Part shown: positions 49,426 to 57,944 of the stretch, piece by piece
Numbering within the stretch: the first letter of the stretch is position 1
How the letters are laid out: each line of letters begins with the position of its first letter
Assembly: GCF_036053395.1 (NCBI RefSeq)
Contig: NZ_CP107942.1
Span: 2,694,501 to 2,758,500, forward strand
DNA length: 64,000 bases
From: Actinoplanes sp. NBC_00393
GTDB taxonomy: Bacteria; Actinomycetota; Actinomycetes; Mycobacteriales; Micromonosporaceae
Direction: 5' to 3'
Notes under the pieces: generated by a model
What the model saw: the letters and a program-made list of their open reading frames with translations, nothing else
Told to the model about the DNA's origin: nothing
The model's database searches: none
Position numbers and translations under genes: made by a program

Positions 49426-49715
49426 TCAGCCCGGTGCGGCGTGGGAGACGTGCTCCCAGCCGGCCCAGGTCTGCAGACGCTGGGCGTAGAGGTGCTTGAC
49501 GATGCCGACGGGGCTGGCTGCCGAACAGCACGCGCAGCGGCGGGTTGTCCGCATCGGCGATCTGCCGCAGCGCCGGCCCGGCGGCGGCCGGGTCACCGTA
49601 CTGGGCGCTGCCGGCCCGGGCGGCCATGGCGTCGCGGATCGCCTGGTAGGCGGGGTTCGGCTCGGCGTGCACCGCCGATGAGCCGGCCCAGTCGGTGGCG
49701 AAACCGCCGGGCTCC
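49426..49715 (-). pseudogene. 3' fragment of an SDR family oxidoreductase, frameshifted
   Basis: The minus strand reads EPGGFATDWAGSSAVHAE, then PAYQAIRDAMAARAGSAQYGD and LRQIADADNPPLRVLFGSQP. After a one-base shift near 49515-49525 it continues VGIVKHLYAQRLQTWAGWEHVS and ends at TGA 49426-49428. This is the typical last third of an atypical SDR (the part beginning PGGF). The cofactor-binding N-terminus (GxxxGIG, YxxxK) is absent; the neighbouring GNAT gene lies where it should be. Confidence 0.7.
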
Positions 49716-49740
49716 CCGCCGCGACGTCGAACTGACGGCG

Positions 49741-50232
49741 CTACGGGCGTACGCCCGCATCTGTCTGCAGCAGCATGGTGTCGGACCCGCCGCTGCGCCC
49801 GACCACCTCGAAGCCGGCGTTTTCATACAGGCGGCGCGCGGCGTTGCCGTCCTCGACGCTCAGGCTCAGGCCGGGAAGTCGGCGTTGCTCAGCCAGGTCG
49901 ATCACGGCAGCCAGCAGGCGCGATCCCACACCGCGGCCGCGCGCTGCGGGGAGGACGCCGAGCGTCAGTTCGGGAATGTCCGGCGCCACGAACCCGTAGC
50001 CGGCCCGCTCAGCGGGCAGGGCCCGGCCCCACACCGCGGCGACGGGGGCGCTGTCGATCAGCGCGACCAGGCCGAGGTCGCCGTCGGCCGGGAAACCCTC
50101 GAGGTACCGGCGCGCCCTCTCGTCGCTGCGGATCCAGTCGAGCGTGAAGCGTTCCTCCGACCAGTTGTAGGCCTCCAGCAGGATGAGCTCGAGGAAAGGC
50201 AGGTCTTGGGCGTCAGCTTCGCGTATCTGCAC
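49741..50232 (-). CDS. GNAT family N-acetyltransferase
   Basis: 163 residues. The acetyl-CoA loop is in LTLGVLPAARGRGVGSRLL (R-G-R-G-V-G) and the C-terminal block is DGNAARRLYENAGFEVVGRSG. The N-terminus (IREADAQDLPFLELILLEA) is a standard GNAT helix. It starts 24 bp after the S66 peptidase gene in the same direction, so cotranscription is likely; S66 peptidases of MccF type and acetyltransferases both detoxify microcin-C-like compounds, a connection worth noting but unproven. Confidence 0.9.
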   Translation of the reverse strand: MQIREADAQDLPFLELILLEAYNWSEERFTLDWIRSDERARRYLEGFPADGDLGLVALIDSAPVAAVWGRALPAERAGYGFVAPDIPELTLGVLPAARGRGVGSRLLAAVIDLAEQRRLPGLSLSVEDGNAARRLYENAGFEVVGRSGGSDTMLLQTDAGVRP

Positions 50233-50256
50233 CGGTAGAACGTATCCACCGCGCGT

Positions 50257-51261
50257 TCAGTTGATTGATGCTGTCGCCCGCACTGCCGGTTCGAGCAGCG
50301 ACAACGTCCGCTGCTCCGCATCGAGGCCGACCCGGATGCCGACCGGCATCGGCAGATTCGGCCCGGCATGCCCGAAATCGACGTTGCCCAGCACCGGGAT
50401 GTCGCGCTCGCCGAGCACATCCAGGACGATCTCGGACAGCGTCGGGGACGCCTCGAGGCCGGCGATGTCGCGCGGAACGCCCACCACCATGCCGGCGATC
50501 CGATCGAGGATGCCGCTGTGCCGCATCACCTGCAGATAGCTCCACACGTGCGAGGTGTGGCCGCCGATCTCCTCCCAGAACAGCACGGCGCCGTCGAACC
50601 AGTCGAGCGGCACCGCGAACCGCGTCGCCTGCACCAGCGCGATGCGATTGACCACCCCACCGATCAGCCGGCCCTCGGCACGCCCGGCACGCCAGCACTC
50701 CCACGGCGAACTCGCGGGCAACGCACCGATCGCCTCGGTTTCGGTGAGCAACCGTGAGTAGAGCGTCTCGAGCTCCGCTCGGCGCGCCGCCGGCGCATCC
50801 TGCCAGTGGCCACCGAAGCCGGGCACGGCCATGTCGGCATGAAACCCCACCAGACCGGTACGCGCATACAACGCCAGATGCACCAGGGAGATGTCGCTGT
50901 AGCCGAGGATCGGCTTCGGATCAGCCCTGACCGCCTCGAAGTCGATCAGGTCGAGGTAGCCGAACGCCGTCTGACCACCGTCACTCGCGACGATCGCGCG
51001 TACCTCAGGATCCCGGAGAAGACCGTTGAGCTCCGCAGCGATCTCCGCCGGCGCAGCCGCGCTCCACCACCGTTGCCGCCCACCCTCCAGCAGCGGCGAC
51101 CGGCGCACGCGAAACCCCATCCGCTCCAGCACGACCACCGTCTGCTCGACGTTGCGCTCGTAATCCGCGGGCAGCGGCCCGGACAGCGACGCGATCACGA
51201 CAAGATCTCCCGGCTTCAACGCACGAGGCCGAAGGAGCTGAGGGGACTCGAATTCGGTCAT
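50257..51261 (-). CDS. S66 family peptidase (LD-carboxypeptidase / MccF-like)
   Basis: 334 residues, full length. The nucleophile is S122 in ILGYSDISLVH; the Glu is in LFWEEIGGHTSHVW and the His in VDFGHAGPNLPMPVG, giving the Ser-Glu-His triad of LdcA/MccF enzymes. The N-terminal block KPGDLVVIASLSGPL is also typical. It would remove the last D-amino acid from a peptidoglycan peptide or open a peptide-nucleotide antibiotic; no signal peptide, so cytosolic. ATG 51261 was chosen at the family start; an upstream start at 51297 is possible. Confidence 0.9.
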   Translation of the reverse strand: MTEFESPQLLRPRALKPGDLVVIASLSGPLPADYERNVEQTVVVLERMGFRVRRSPLLEGGRQRWWSAAAPAEIAAELNGLLRDPEVRAIVASDGGQTAFGYLDLIDFEAVRADPKPILGYSDISLVHLALYARTGLVGFHADMAVPGFGGHWQDAPAARRAELETLYSRLLTETEAIGALPASSPWECWRAGRAEGRLIGGVVNRIALVQATRFAVPLDWFDGAVLFWEEIGGHTSHVWSYLQVMRHSGILDRIAGMVVGVPRDIAGLEASPTLSEIVLDVLGERDIPVLGNVDFGHAGPNLPMPVGIRVGLDAEQRTLSLLEPAVRATASIN

Positions 51262-51572
51262 CGGGGGAGTATCCGTACACGCGTCAGCCCGCGCCACACA
51301 TTTACGGCGGCAACGTCACCTCGACGGCACCCGTCCGGCACCGCCCGCTGCACCCGACCTGGCCGACTGGACCGGCATGCAGACGTTGCTCTCGGATCTC
51401 GCCACGCCCCTTGTCGCTGGCCTCGCCGGAATGCTGGGCGTGTACGCGATGGAAGACATCCTCGGCCGGCTGCGCCGCTCCGACCGGTGCCCGCGCCGTT
51501 GGCGTTGAGCCAACGCGAACGGATCTGGTTGAACGCGGCCGGCCGCCCTTCCGATCTGCCCAGAATGGCAGG
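51262..51572. other. Intergenic region with no convincing gene
   Basis: 311 bp between the S66 peptidase start and the next gene. A 43-codon frame on the plus strand (51377-51508, MQTLLSDLATPLVAGLAG...) has a hydrophobic start and a basic end but no ribosome site. No hairpin or repeat of note was seen. Confidence 0.5.
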
Positions 51573-51893
51573 GTGACGGTCATCGCGCAGGCGTACCCGC
51601 TGTGGTGCGCCACCCAGGACGGCAGCGACGTGCGGGTGGGCCGGGTCTTCGGCTGGATGTCGGACCAGCCCTCGCCCGAAGTCGTCGCGGCCGAGAAGAT
51701 CGCTGACAAGGCGGCGGCTTCCGGCGCGGACGCCAGGTTCTCGCCGCTGGTGACCTGGGATCCACCGCGCAACGGGCTGGTCGCGGGCGTACTGGTCCGA
51801 TGCGGCCGGGACGAGAGCGGCCAGTTCGTCCCGTTGCACTTCGGCGGCACCCGCGAGGAAGCAGTCGCCGCGGCCGGCGCCGGCCGGCCCTGA
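51573..51893 (+). CDS. Hypothetical protein
   Basis: 106 residues, not recognised. It contains AYPLWCATQDGSDVRVGRVFGW, of which the first half is shown as AYPLWCATQD, and later PLVTWDPPRNGLVAGVLVRCGRD and FVPLHFGGTREEAVAAAG, a mixed alpha/beta pattern. The GTG at 51573 is likely since the upstream extension is arginine/proline-rich and non-coding in style. It converges with the small membrane protein gene downstream. Confidence 0.6.
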   Translation: MTVIAQAYPLWCATQDGSDVRVGRVFGWMSDQPSPEVVAAEKIADKAAASGADARFSPLVTWDPPRNGLVAGVLVRCGRDESGQFVPLHFGGTREEAVAAAGAGRP

Positions 51894-51904
51894 TCGCCCG
51901 GCGA

Positions 51905-52387
51905 TCAGTTGCCGACCGTGCGGAGGCGCCGGCGGTAGTCGAGCGCCACGGCGATCAGCAGCGGCCCCCACAGGACCAGCGGGACATAGAACCGCATGAT
52001 GTCCCAACCCGGTCGTGGGCGCACGACCGGGTCCTGCATCCCACTCGGGCTCCAACCCTGGTTGACCAGGTCGAACGCCTGGTTGAGGAAGAAGTACCCG
52101 CAGGTCACGACCAGCAGCACGCCGCCGGTGATCGCCAGCCGTGCCGCCGCCCGCGCCGGAACGGGCCGCCCGCCCAGCCACCCGGGCAGCCGCCGGCCCC
52201 AGGGCTGCACGAGCCCCAGCGTGAGCAGGGCGAGCGCCATGGACAGCACGGACAAGAAGATCATGTACCAGTCGAGCCCGGACACGTCGATGGTCAGCCG
52301 CCAGAGAGCTGACGGAAGAACACACAGGGGTACGGCGTAGGCGGCCGCAACCGCCCAGCGGGCCGGTCGCGCATCGGTGGCGTTCAA
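51905..52387 (-). CDS. Small integral membrane protein
   Basis: 160 residues with four hydrophobic helices: AVAAAYAVPLCVLPSALWRL, WYMIFLSVLSMALALLTLGL, LAITGGVLLVVTCGYFFLN and MRFYVPLVLWGPLLIAVAL, ending in a basic tail (DYRRRLRTV). A conserved-looking loop, FDLVNQGWSPSG, lies between helices 3 and 4. The start is taken as TTG at 52387, because GAAGGAA precedes it and the open frame upstream is arginine-rich. Related proteins of unknown role are common in actinomycetes. Confidence 0.72.
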   Translation of the reverse strand: MNATDARPARWAVAAAYAVPLCVLPSALWRLTIDVSGLDWYMIFLSVLSMALALLTLGLVQPWGRRLPGWLGGRPVPARAAARLAITGGVLLVVTCGYFFLNQAFDLVNQGWSPSGMQDPVVRPRPGWDIMRFYVPLVLWGPLLIAVALDYRRRLRTVGN

Positions 52388-52499
52388 CGTCGTTCCTTCC
52401 CTCGGATGAGCACCACGTTGCCCGAGCCACCGCCGGCCGCCTTCCCTCCGGCGGGCCAACCGCCTCCCTCTCCAGGGGGATCATGACGCGCACGATGCC

Positions 52500-53072
52500 T
52501 CAGGTCGGCATGATGCGGCGTCGGTAGATGGTGAGCAGGGTGCTGTCGCCGTACACCGTTGCTTCGCTGAGCGTCCACGCGGTCTTGTCCGGCGTCTGTG
52601 CCCAGAGCCGGCGGCCGTGGCCGAGGACCAGCGGTGAGGCCATCAGGTGGATCTCATCGACGAGGTCGAGGGCGAGCAGGCTCTGGGCGAGCTGGATGCT
52701 TCCGGCCACCGAGATCTCCCCGTCGACCTCCTGCTTGAGCCGGGTCACGTCCTGAGCCAGATCGCCGCTCAGCACGGTCGTGGCCGCCCACTTCGGGTCG
52801 GTGAGAGTGCGGGAGACGACGTACTTGGGCATGGTGTTGTATTTGTCGGCAAGCTCGCCCTCGTACTGGGGCCAGGCTTCGGCGAAGCCCTCGTAGGTCT
52901 TGCGTCCCAGCAGAAGCGCCGCGGCCCGGAGCGATTCGGTCTCCTTGTATCGCTCACCGTCGGGTCCGCGGTCGAACTCGAAGGTCCAGTTCGGGTACTT
53001 GAAGTCCTCCCCGCCGGGTGCTTCCACGACGCCGTCGATGGAGATGAACTCGGTGAGCACGATCTTCCCCAC
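52500..53072 (-). CDS. Dihydrofolate reductase family protein
   Basis: 190 residues. The pattern KIVLTEFISIDGVVEAPGGED, then RAAALLLGRKTYEGFAEAWPQY, NTMPKYVVSRTLTDPKW and DGEISVAGSIQLAQSLLALDLVDEIHLMASPLVLGHGRRLW in sequence is that of RibD C-terminal / DHFR-like reductases. The GTG at 53072 lies 1 bp after the stop of the alpha/beta hydrolase gene, so the two are in one operon. It belongs to the same broad family as the protein at 42551 but is only distantly similar. Confidence 0.9.
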   Translation of the reverse strand: MGKIVLTEFISIDGVVEAPGGEDFKYPNWTFEFDRGPDGERYKETESLRAAALLLGRKTYEGFAEAWPQYEGELADKYNTMPKYVVSRTLTDPKWAATTVLSGDLAQDVTRLKQEVDGEISVAGSIQLAQSLLALDLVDEIHLMASPLVLGHGRRLWAQTPDKTAWTLSEATVYGDSTLLTIYRRRIMPT

Positions 53073-53073
53073 G

Positions 53074-53889
53074 TCAGTTCTCCTTGATGAAGGCGCGCAG
53101 CGCGGCGGCCAGCACGTCGGGGGTGGTCGAGTGGTCTTCACCGGGTACCGGAGTGAGTGTGGAGGTGGGCAGGTGCGCGGCGATGGCGCGGGAGCCTGCG
53201 GCCAGGGCCGGCCAGGTGCCGATCCCGTGCATCACCAGGACCGGGATGCCGATGTTCTGCCACAGCTCGGGGCGCAGCGGCTTGCCGGAGAGGGTGTCGC
53301 CGACCTGCCGGCCGTCGTAGGCGATCGTCGGGGCGACCGCCTCGAGCCCGGCCCAGAAGTCCTGCTCGCGCATCCCGGCGACCGCCCCCTCGGGCACCAT
53401 GGCCGCGGCGGTCAGGAACACGGCGACCGCATCGCCCGGCCGGCCGTCGGCGATGGCCGCGTCGAGGCGCGCCACGTAGTCGCCGGGCAGCGGCGGGCGG
53501 GCGTCGTCGACGGCCGCGTTCGGCTCGAACAGCGCGAGACGCGCGATCGGCACGCCGTGCTCGGCGGCGTTGAGCGCGAGATTGCCGCCGGAGGACCAGC
53601 CGAACACGGTCGCCGGGCGCCCCTGGCCGGCCTGCTCGATGATCGCCTGGAGGTCCTCGAACTCGCGCTCGCCGGCGTAGGGCAGGGTGTCGCCGCTCTC
53701 GCCGCGACCGCGCCGGTCGTAGTTGATGACCAGGAACTCGTCGGCGAGCAGGCCCGCCGTCTCCTGGTTCAACGGGTTCGTGGCGCGATAGGCGGTCGCG
53801 CCGTCGATGATGACGATCGGGTCGCCGGCGCCCCACGCCGTGTAGGCGATCGTCGTGCCGTCGGCAGAGGTGACGGTGCCTTCTGACAT
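53074..53889 (-). CDS. Alpha/beta hydrolase
   Basis: 271 residues. The nucleophile elbow is G97-W-S99-S-G in VFGWSSGGNLAL; the acid may be in LVMHGIGTWPAL, where an Asp is missing, and the His is in PGEDHSTTPD. The oxyanion region is IDGATAYRA in place of the usual HGxP. FLVINYDRRGRGESGDT is the usual strand 4 block. The fold is intact, but the unusual oxyanion and acid positions leave activity uncertain. It forms an operon with the DHFR-like gene and follows the AraC-like gene by 52 bp. Confidence 0.88.
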   Translation of the reverse strand: MSEGTVTSADGTTIAYTAWGAGDPIVIIDGATAYRATNPLNQETAGLLADEFLVINYDRRGRGESGDTLPYAGEREFEDLQAIIEQAGQGRPATVFGWSSGGNLALNAAEHGVPIARLALFEPNAAVDDARPPLPGDYVARLDAAIADGRPGDAVAVFLTAAAMVPEGAVAGMREQDFWAGLEAVAPTIAYDGRQVGDTLSGKPLRPELWQNIGIPVLVMHGIGTWPALAAGSRAIAAHLPTSTLTPVPGEDHSTTPDVLAAALRAFIKEN

Positions 53890-53941
53890 CGCAGTGGCCT
53901 TTCATCGTGTACGCGGTGACGGTCACCGCTTGCACACGACG

Positions 53942-54664
53942 CTATGAGCCGGCCGGACCCTCGGACTTGTACAGAAGCGACAGGGGATCGGCGGTGGGAT
54001 CCGGCTCCCGCAGTTGCGTGGCGGTCCGGCCGATGAACCGTTGCAGGGAGCGGGCCAGGTGCGGCTGGTCGTAGTAGCCGAGCCGGTGCACGACCTCCAG
54101 GGCGGGGATGCCCGCCCCGAGCAGCACCGCAGCCTCCCGCGCCCGTTCGATCTGACGGATCGCGCCCTGGGTGAGTCCGGTGGCCGCGACCACGCGGCGT
54201 TGCACCGTCCGCGACCCGACCCGTGCGGCGCCGCCCCACACCACCTCGTCCACGAGCGGGTCCCGGACCAGTACGCCGGCGCGCACGAGCTTCTCCACGA
54301 GCAGCTCCGCGTCGTCGAAGTCGGGGATCTGCCACTGCTCGCCGCGCAGCAGAAACGTCCGCTCGGTCACGTGCGGACTGCCCCGGCCGCCGTCGACGAG
54401 CTCGCCGACCGGAAGATGCGGCATCGAGGCGCCGTGCGCGAACGTGATCCCGAACGACTCCGAGTCACCCACCGTCGCAGCGCTCGACGCCGTCGTCTCC
54501 GGTCCGTGCACAGCGGCGTGCATGACGCCTTGCTGCTCCCAGAAGACCAGCTCCCAGGTCGACGTGGCGACCGACGTCATCTGATCCACCCCGGAGGTGC
54601 GGCCACGCCAGACCCGAGCCACATAGGGCGAGTCCGACCCGCGATGGTCACTCTCGATCGGCAT
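53942..54664 (-). CDS. AraC-like helix-turn-helix regulator
   Basis: 240 residues. The C-terminal half carries a divergent AraC double helix-turn-helix (AARVGSRTVQRRVVAATGLTQGAI, then LLGAGIPALEVVHRLGYYDQPHLARSLQRFIGRTATQ), as in YfiF/AraC-like proteins with a GYYDQPHL block in the second helix pair. The N-terminal domain (ELVFWEQQGVMHAAVHGPE, FGITFAHGASMPHLP) is the DUF6597-type sensory domain often found in them. The ATG at 54664 follows GGGGGGGTGG. It is upstream of the hydrolase and reductase genes and may control them. Confidence 0.85.
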   Translation of the reverse strand: MPIESDHRGSDSPYVARVWRGRTSGVDQMTSVATSTWELVFWEQQGVMHAAVHGPETTASSAATVGDSESFGITFAHGASMPHLPVGELVDGGRGSPHVTERTFLLRGEQWQIPDFDDAELLVEKLVRAGVLVRDPLVDEVVWGGAARVGSRTVQRRVVAATGLTQGAIRQIERAREAAVLLGAGIPALEVVHRLGYYDQPHLARSLQRFIGRTATQLREPDPTADPLSLLYKSEGPAGS

Positions 54665-54863
54665 GCCCACCCCCCCCGGACTGATCATCGTGCGCCTGCG
54701 CCCAAGACCATCTTCACGCGGAGCGTAGCGCCTTCGCCACCGGCCATCGCCGGTGAAGTGTCTGAGGGGACAGAAAGCGCCGGTCGGCCGACAGATGGCT
54801 GTTGTCCGGGACGGGCCGGGCCGCCACGGTGAAGCCGTCAATCCTCATCGATGGGAGAGCGCG

Positions 54864-55433
54864 ATGCTCACACGTACGCTGCGCCGCCTCGGCGTGACGG
54901 CCCTGATCGCCGGCATCCTGATCGCGCCCGGCGCCAACCCTGCCATGGCCGACCAGAGTGCCGGGTTCGGCCCGTTCGACTCGACGGGTGACTGTGGCCC
55001 GTCCGTCTACCTGACCTCGTACTCCCTCAAGGGCTGGGCCTGCTCGTGGAGCAGCGCGGCGGCCGGCGGAACCCGGACCGGCCTGGTGATCCAGAACTAC
55101 GGCAACACCAGCCGCACGGTGCAGGTCTACTGGGAGCGCTGGGCCTGGTGGGACCAGATCCGGGGGAACGCCACGCGGACCGCCTACATGGGCACCCATT
55201 CGATGACCGTCGCCGCCAACTCGACCCGGACGTTCTGGTACCCGCGAGGTTACGTGTGGGGCGAGGGCCTGTGCAGTCAGAACGAGGGCTGCCAATACAC
55301 CGGCACCAAGGGGCACTTCCTGACCAGCGGGTATTCGTCGGTCTCGGCGTACTCTCCGTTGCAGTCGCCGCTGACCGGTTGCAAGGACAGGTCGTCGGGG
55401 GTGACGAACTGGGCCGACACCGCGTGGTGCTGA
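54864..55433 (+). CDS. Secreted cysteine-rich protein of unknown function
   Basis: 189 residues. A signal peptide (LTRTLRRLGVTALIAGILIA, cleaved near AMA-DQ) is followed by a compact, Trp/Tyr/Ser-rich domain with six Cys (in GDCGPS, GWACSW, EGLCSQ, EGCQYT, LTGCKD and the last residue), enough for three disulfides. WAWWDQIRGN and FWYPRGYVWGEGL are distinctive. No family was recognised; an extracellular enzyme inhibitor or surface protein is possible. GGGAG precedes the ATG. Confidence 0.82.
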   Translation: MLTRTLRRLGVTALIAGILIAPGANPAMADQSAGFGPFDSTGDCGPSVYLTSYSLKGWACSWSSAAAGGTRTGLVIQNYGNTSRTVQVYWERWAWWDQIRGNATRTAYMGTHSMTVAANSTRTFWYPRGYVWGEGLCSQNEGCQYTGTKGHFLTSGYSSVSAYSPLQSPLTGCKDRSSGVTNWADTAWC

Positions 55434-55487
55434 GCCCGGCCGCGGGCGGGCGGCGCAGAGTTCCGCCGCCCGCCCGCCGATCACCGC

Positions 55488-56747
55488 TCACCCGATCGTC
55501 AGGTCCTGCGTTCCGAACCTCGACCTCGGCACCCGCACCCGGTCCGCCGTGGTGATGTCGGTAGCGTTGTCCCACCAGCCGGAACGGCTACCCGTGAACC
55601 ATATGAACTTGACCTGCTGGTCGCCGACGAGCGGCATCTCGTACGCCCGGTCGTCGTCGTCGACCGAGTCCGCTTTGCCCATGTCGTCGCCGGTCACGGC
55701 ATTCACCGCGATGAGTGTCCAACTGTCGTCCGCCGTGCCGCCGCGCACGGTCACCGCCCCACGCAGCCCGGCGCCGCGCACCAGCCTCTGGTCGTACGTG
55801 GTGGTTTCGCCCGCCCGTACTCTGATCGTCTCGGCCCGGAACCGGTTGCCCACGCCGCCCGACCACAGGCGGGGCAGCTCGTTGTTGGGCGTGAAATTCA
55901 GTGGCCACGAGTACGGCCCGAGCCGGTCGAGCACGTACCCGCCCTGCTCGTCGGTCGTCACCACGTCACTGCTCGGGCCGGTGCCGAGGCCCCACGCGCT
56001 GATCCCGACGCTCACCCCGGGCGCCGGCGCGCCGGCCGGGTCGCGGACCACGCCGCTGATCGTGCCGGACCGGTCCAGCCGCACGGTAGGAGCCTCGGTC
56101 ACCCGGTCCGCCCGAACCCGGATCCGGGCCGCCGCACGCTGGTCGCCGGTGCCGCCGCGAGGACCGGCCCACTGGTAGCCGTACCCCTCGGGGGTGAAGA
56201 CGAACATCTGGTACGTGCCGACCGGCTGCGGGTAGGTGGTGAACCGCCCCTGCTCGTCGGTTGGGTCGCAGCCCTCCGGGAAAACGCCCTGGCCGGGAAC
56301 CGCCAACGCGACGCAAGCGTCCACGACGGGTTGTCCGGCGATCCGGTCGACGACGGTCCCGCTGATCCGGCCACCCAGCGTGAGCGGGACGGTCACCGTC
56401 GTGGTCTCCCCTTCGACCAGCGTCACCGGCATCGCCTCGGGCGACAGATAGTTGTTGGTCGAACCAGTGGCGACCATGACCGACGCCGGCTCGACGGCCA
56501 GATCGGTCAGGGTCACCTCCGACCCGTCGCTGCAGGCGTGGCCGGCGATCGCCGTCATCGTCGCGCAGAAGCCGTTCACCGGTGCGCCGGTGACCGCGTC
56601 GACCGCCCGGACCACCAAGGTGGCGCCGGACACCCCCGATTGCGTCGACGAGCGGCCCCCGGCGTGCCCCGGCGCGGCGAGGCCGACAACGGCCAGCGCG
56701 GCGGCTACCAGCCCGGCACCCCAGCGTGCCGATGTTCGATAGATCAT
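55488..56747 (-). CDS. Secreted protein with carboxypeptidase-regulatory / CNA-B-like repeats
   Basis: 419 residues. A signal peptide (ARWGAGLVAAALAVVGLAAPGHAGG) precedes three or four Ig-like units of the carboxypeptidase-regulatory type: LVVRAVDAVTGAPVNGFCATM, ISGTVVDRIAGQPVVDACVALAV, ISGVVRDPAGAPAPGVSVGIS and LRGAVTVRGG. Each starts with a G-x-V-x-D strand and ends with a Thr/Gly turn. No anchor is present. It is the last gene of a three-gene operon whose first product is membrane-bound. GGGGGGAAA precedes ATG 56747. Confidence 0.85.
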   Translation of the reverse strand: MIYRTSARWGAGLVAAALAVVGLAAPGHAGGRSSTQSGVSGATLVVRAVDAVTGAPVNGFCATMTAIAGHACSDGSEVTLTDLAVEPASVMVATGSTNNYLSPEAMPVTLVEGETTTVTVPLTLGGRISGTVVDRIAGQPVVDACVALAVPGQGVFPEGCDPTDEQGRFTTYPQPVGTYQMFVFTPEGYGYQWAGPRGGTGDQRAAARIRVRADRVTEAPTVRLDRSGTISGVVRDPAGAPAPGVSVGISAWGLGTGPSSDVVTTDEQGGYVLDRLGPYSWPLNFTPNNELPRLWSGGVGNRFRAETIRVRAGETTTYDQRLVRGAGLRGAVTVRGGTADDSWTLIAVNAVTGDDMGKADSVDDDDRAYEMPLVGDQQVKFIWFTGSRSGWWDNATDITTADRVRVPRSRFGTQDLTIG

Positions 56748-56848
56748 GGATTTCCCCCCAGAGAAGCGCCGTTCCAGTGGTCCGGCTGTCTGGGGAAGAG
56801 CGTCGCGCGGCGTCCCGGCGAGCGGAACCATCGCTCGGCGGCTGTGTA

Positions 56849-56894
56849 CAAAGCGCCTTGTTCACGCAGGTCAGCGATTTGTTCAAAGCGTCTT
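56849..56894. repeat. Direct repeat CAAAGCGYCTT, 35-bp spacing
   Basis: CAAAGCGCCTT (56849-56859) and CAAAGCGTCTT (56884-56894) lie in the 159-bp gap upstream of the gene starting at 56747. TTGTTCA also occurs twice nearby. The 35-bp spacing fits three to four helical turns. Possible regulator site. Confidence 0.35.
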
Positions 56895-56906
56895 CGTGGA
56901 CAAATG

Positions 56907-57944
56907 TCAGCTCTGGACGGTGAACTGCACCAGGGGCCTGATCGGGTCGGGCCCGGCGGGTGGGTGGTGCAGGTAGTAGGTGCCGAGTTCGGTCGTGGCG
57001 TTGGTCGGCAGGCTGACGCGGATCTCGCCGGACGAGTCGGCCGGCAGCCGCCATGCCGCCCGGTATCGGATCTTGAAGCCCCTGGTCCGGGAGTAAAGAT
57101 GGAGCACGGCCGGCCGGTTCGGTGGGAAACCGGCGAACTCGAAGTCGAATCGGGAACCCGGCGGAACAAGTCCAGGCTTGACCCAACCGACAGGGACCGG
57201 GGGCCGCACGGCCGTGAACCGGCCGGTGACGCTGATCTGGCCCTGATCCGCCCGGATCCGGTATTCGCCGACCGGGCGTCCCAGGCCCAGGAAGAAGGAG
57301 TCGCCGAACCTGAGGTCCGGGCTGGTGAGCAGCCGGAACGTGGTGGCGGCCCCGTCCGGGCCGGTGACGACCAGGGTTATCGGGTCGGAGTCGCTGAATC
57401 CCCGCAGGCAAACAATCAAATTGCCCGGGACGAACGACGTTTTCGGGGTGAACAGTGTCGGCGCGACGGCCGGCTCGGTGGTGGGCGGCGCGACGGTGGG
57501 GACCGGCGGGATGGGACATTCCCCGGGTTGTGCCCCATGGAAGGTGGCTATCTGGTCGGCGACCCCCTCCGGGACGGGTCCACCCTGCCGCAGCAGATCG
57601 TCGAGCGAAGGATGGGGATCGAGCGGCTTCGGGCGTACCTCACCTGGTTTGGCCGTTGTCTTGGCCCTTTCGGCGGGCGCAGGCGCGGACGAGGGCAGGA
57701 ACGCGGGCGAGGACGAGGCCAGAAAGGGGGACGGGAACGGCGCCGCCGGCTTCGCGGAAGCGGCCGCCGCGGCGGATGGCGATTCCGGGTACGGAGCCCG
57801 CGTCGATTCCACGTCGGTGTCCATGGCCGGCGGATCCGGTTGCGGCTCGCCGGAACCGCTTGCCAGGTTGACCACGAGACCGGAAGCGGCGAGCACAATG
57901 GCGGCCGGCAGAATGACACGCCCGCGCAGGCGGGAGAACATCAT
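56907..57944 (-). CDS. Exported protein with proline-rich stalk and Ig-like domains
   Basis: 345 residues. An N-terminal hydrophobic helix (VILPAAIVLAASGLVVNLAS) acts as signal peptide or anchor. A low-complexity Pro/Ala/Ser region of about 90 residues follows, then a beta-rich part with SFVPGNLIVCLRGFSDSDPITLVVTGPDG (first half shown as SFVPGNLIVCLRGF) and a second strand-rich region to the end. The stalk-and-head design is typical of surface proteins. Its ATG overlaps the stop of the upstream HTH-TPR gene (ATGA at 57941-57944), so synthesis is coupled. Confidence 0.82.
   Translation of the reverse strand: MMFSRLRGRVILPAAIVLAASGLVVNLASGSGEPQPDPPAMDTDVESTRAPYPESPSAAAAASAKPAAPFPSPFLASSSPAFLPSSAPAPAERAKTTAKPGEVRPKPLDPHPSLDDLLRQGGPVPEGVADQIATFHGAQPGECPIPPVPTVAPPTTEPAVAPTLFTPKTSFVPGNLIVCLRGFSDSDPITLVVTGPDGAATTFRLLTSPDLRFGDSFFLGLGRPVGEYRIRADQGQISVTGRFTAVRPPVPVGWVKPGLVPPGSRFDFEFAGFPPNRPAVLHLYSRTRGFKIRYRAAWRLPADSSGEIRVSLPTNATTELGTYYLHHPPAGPDPIRPLVQFTVQS

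Noticed and set aside
51377..51508. 43-codon plus-strand frame with a hydrophobic start
   Set aside because: No ribosome site, no conservation evidence available, and a GC-rich setting in which such frames are common.
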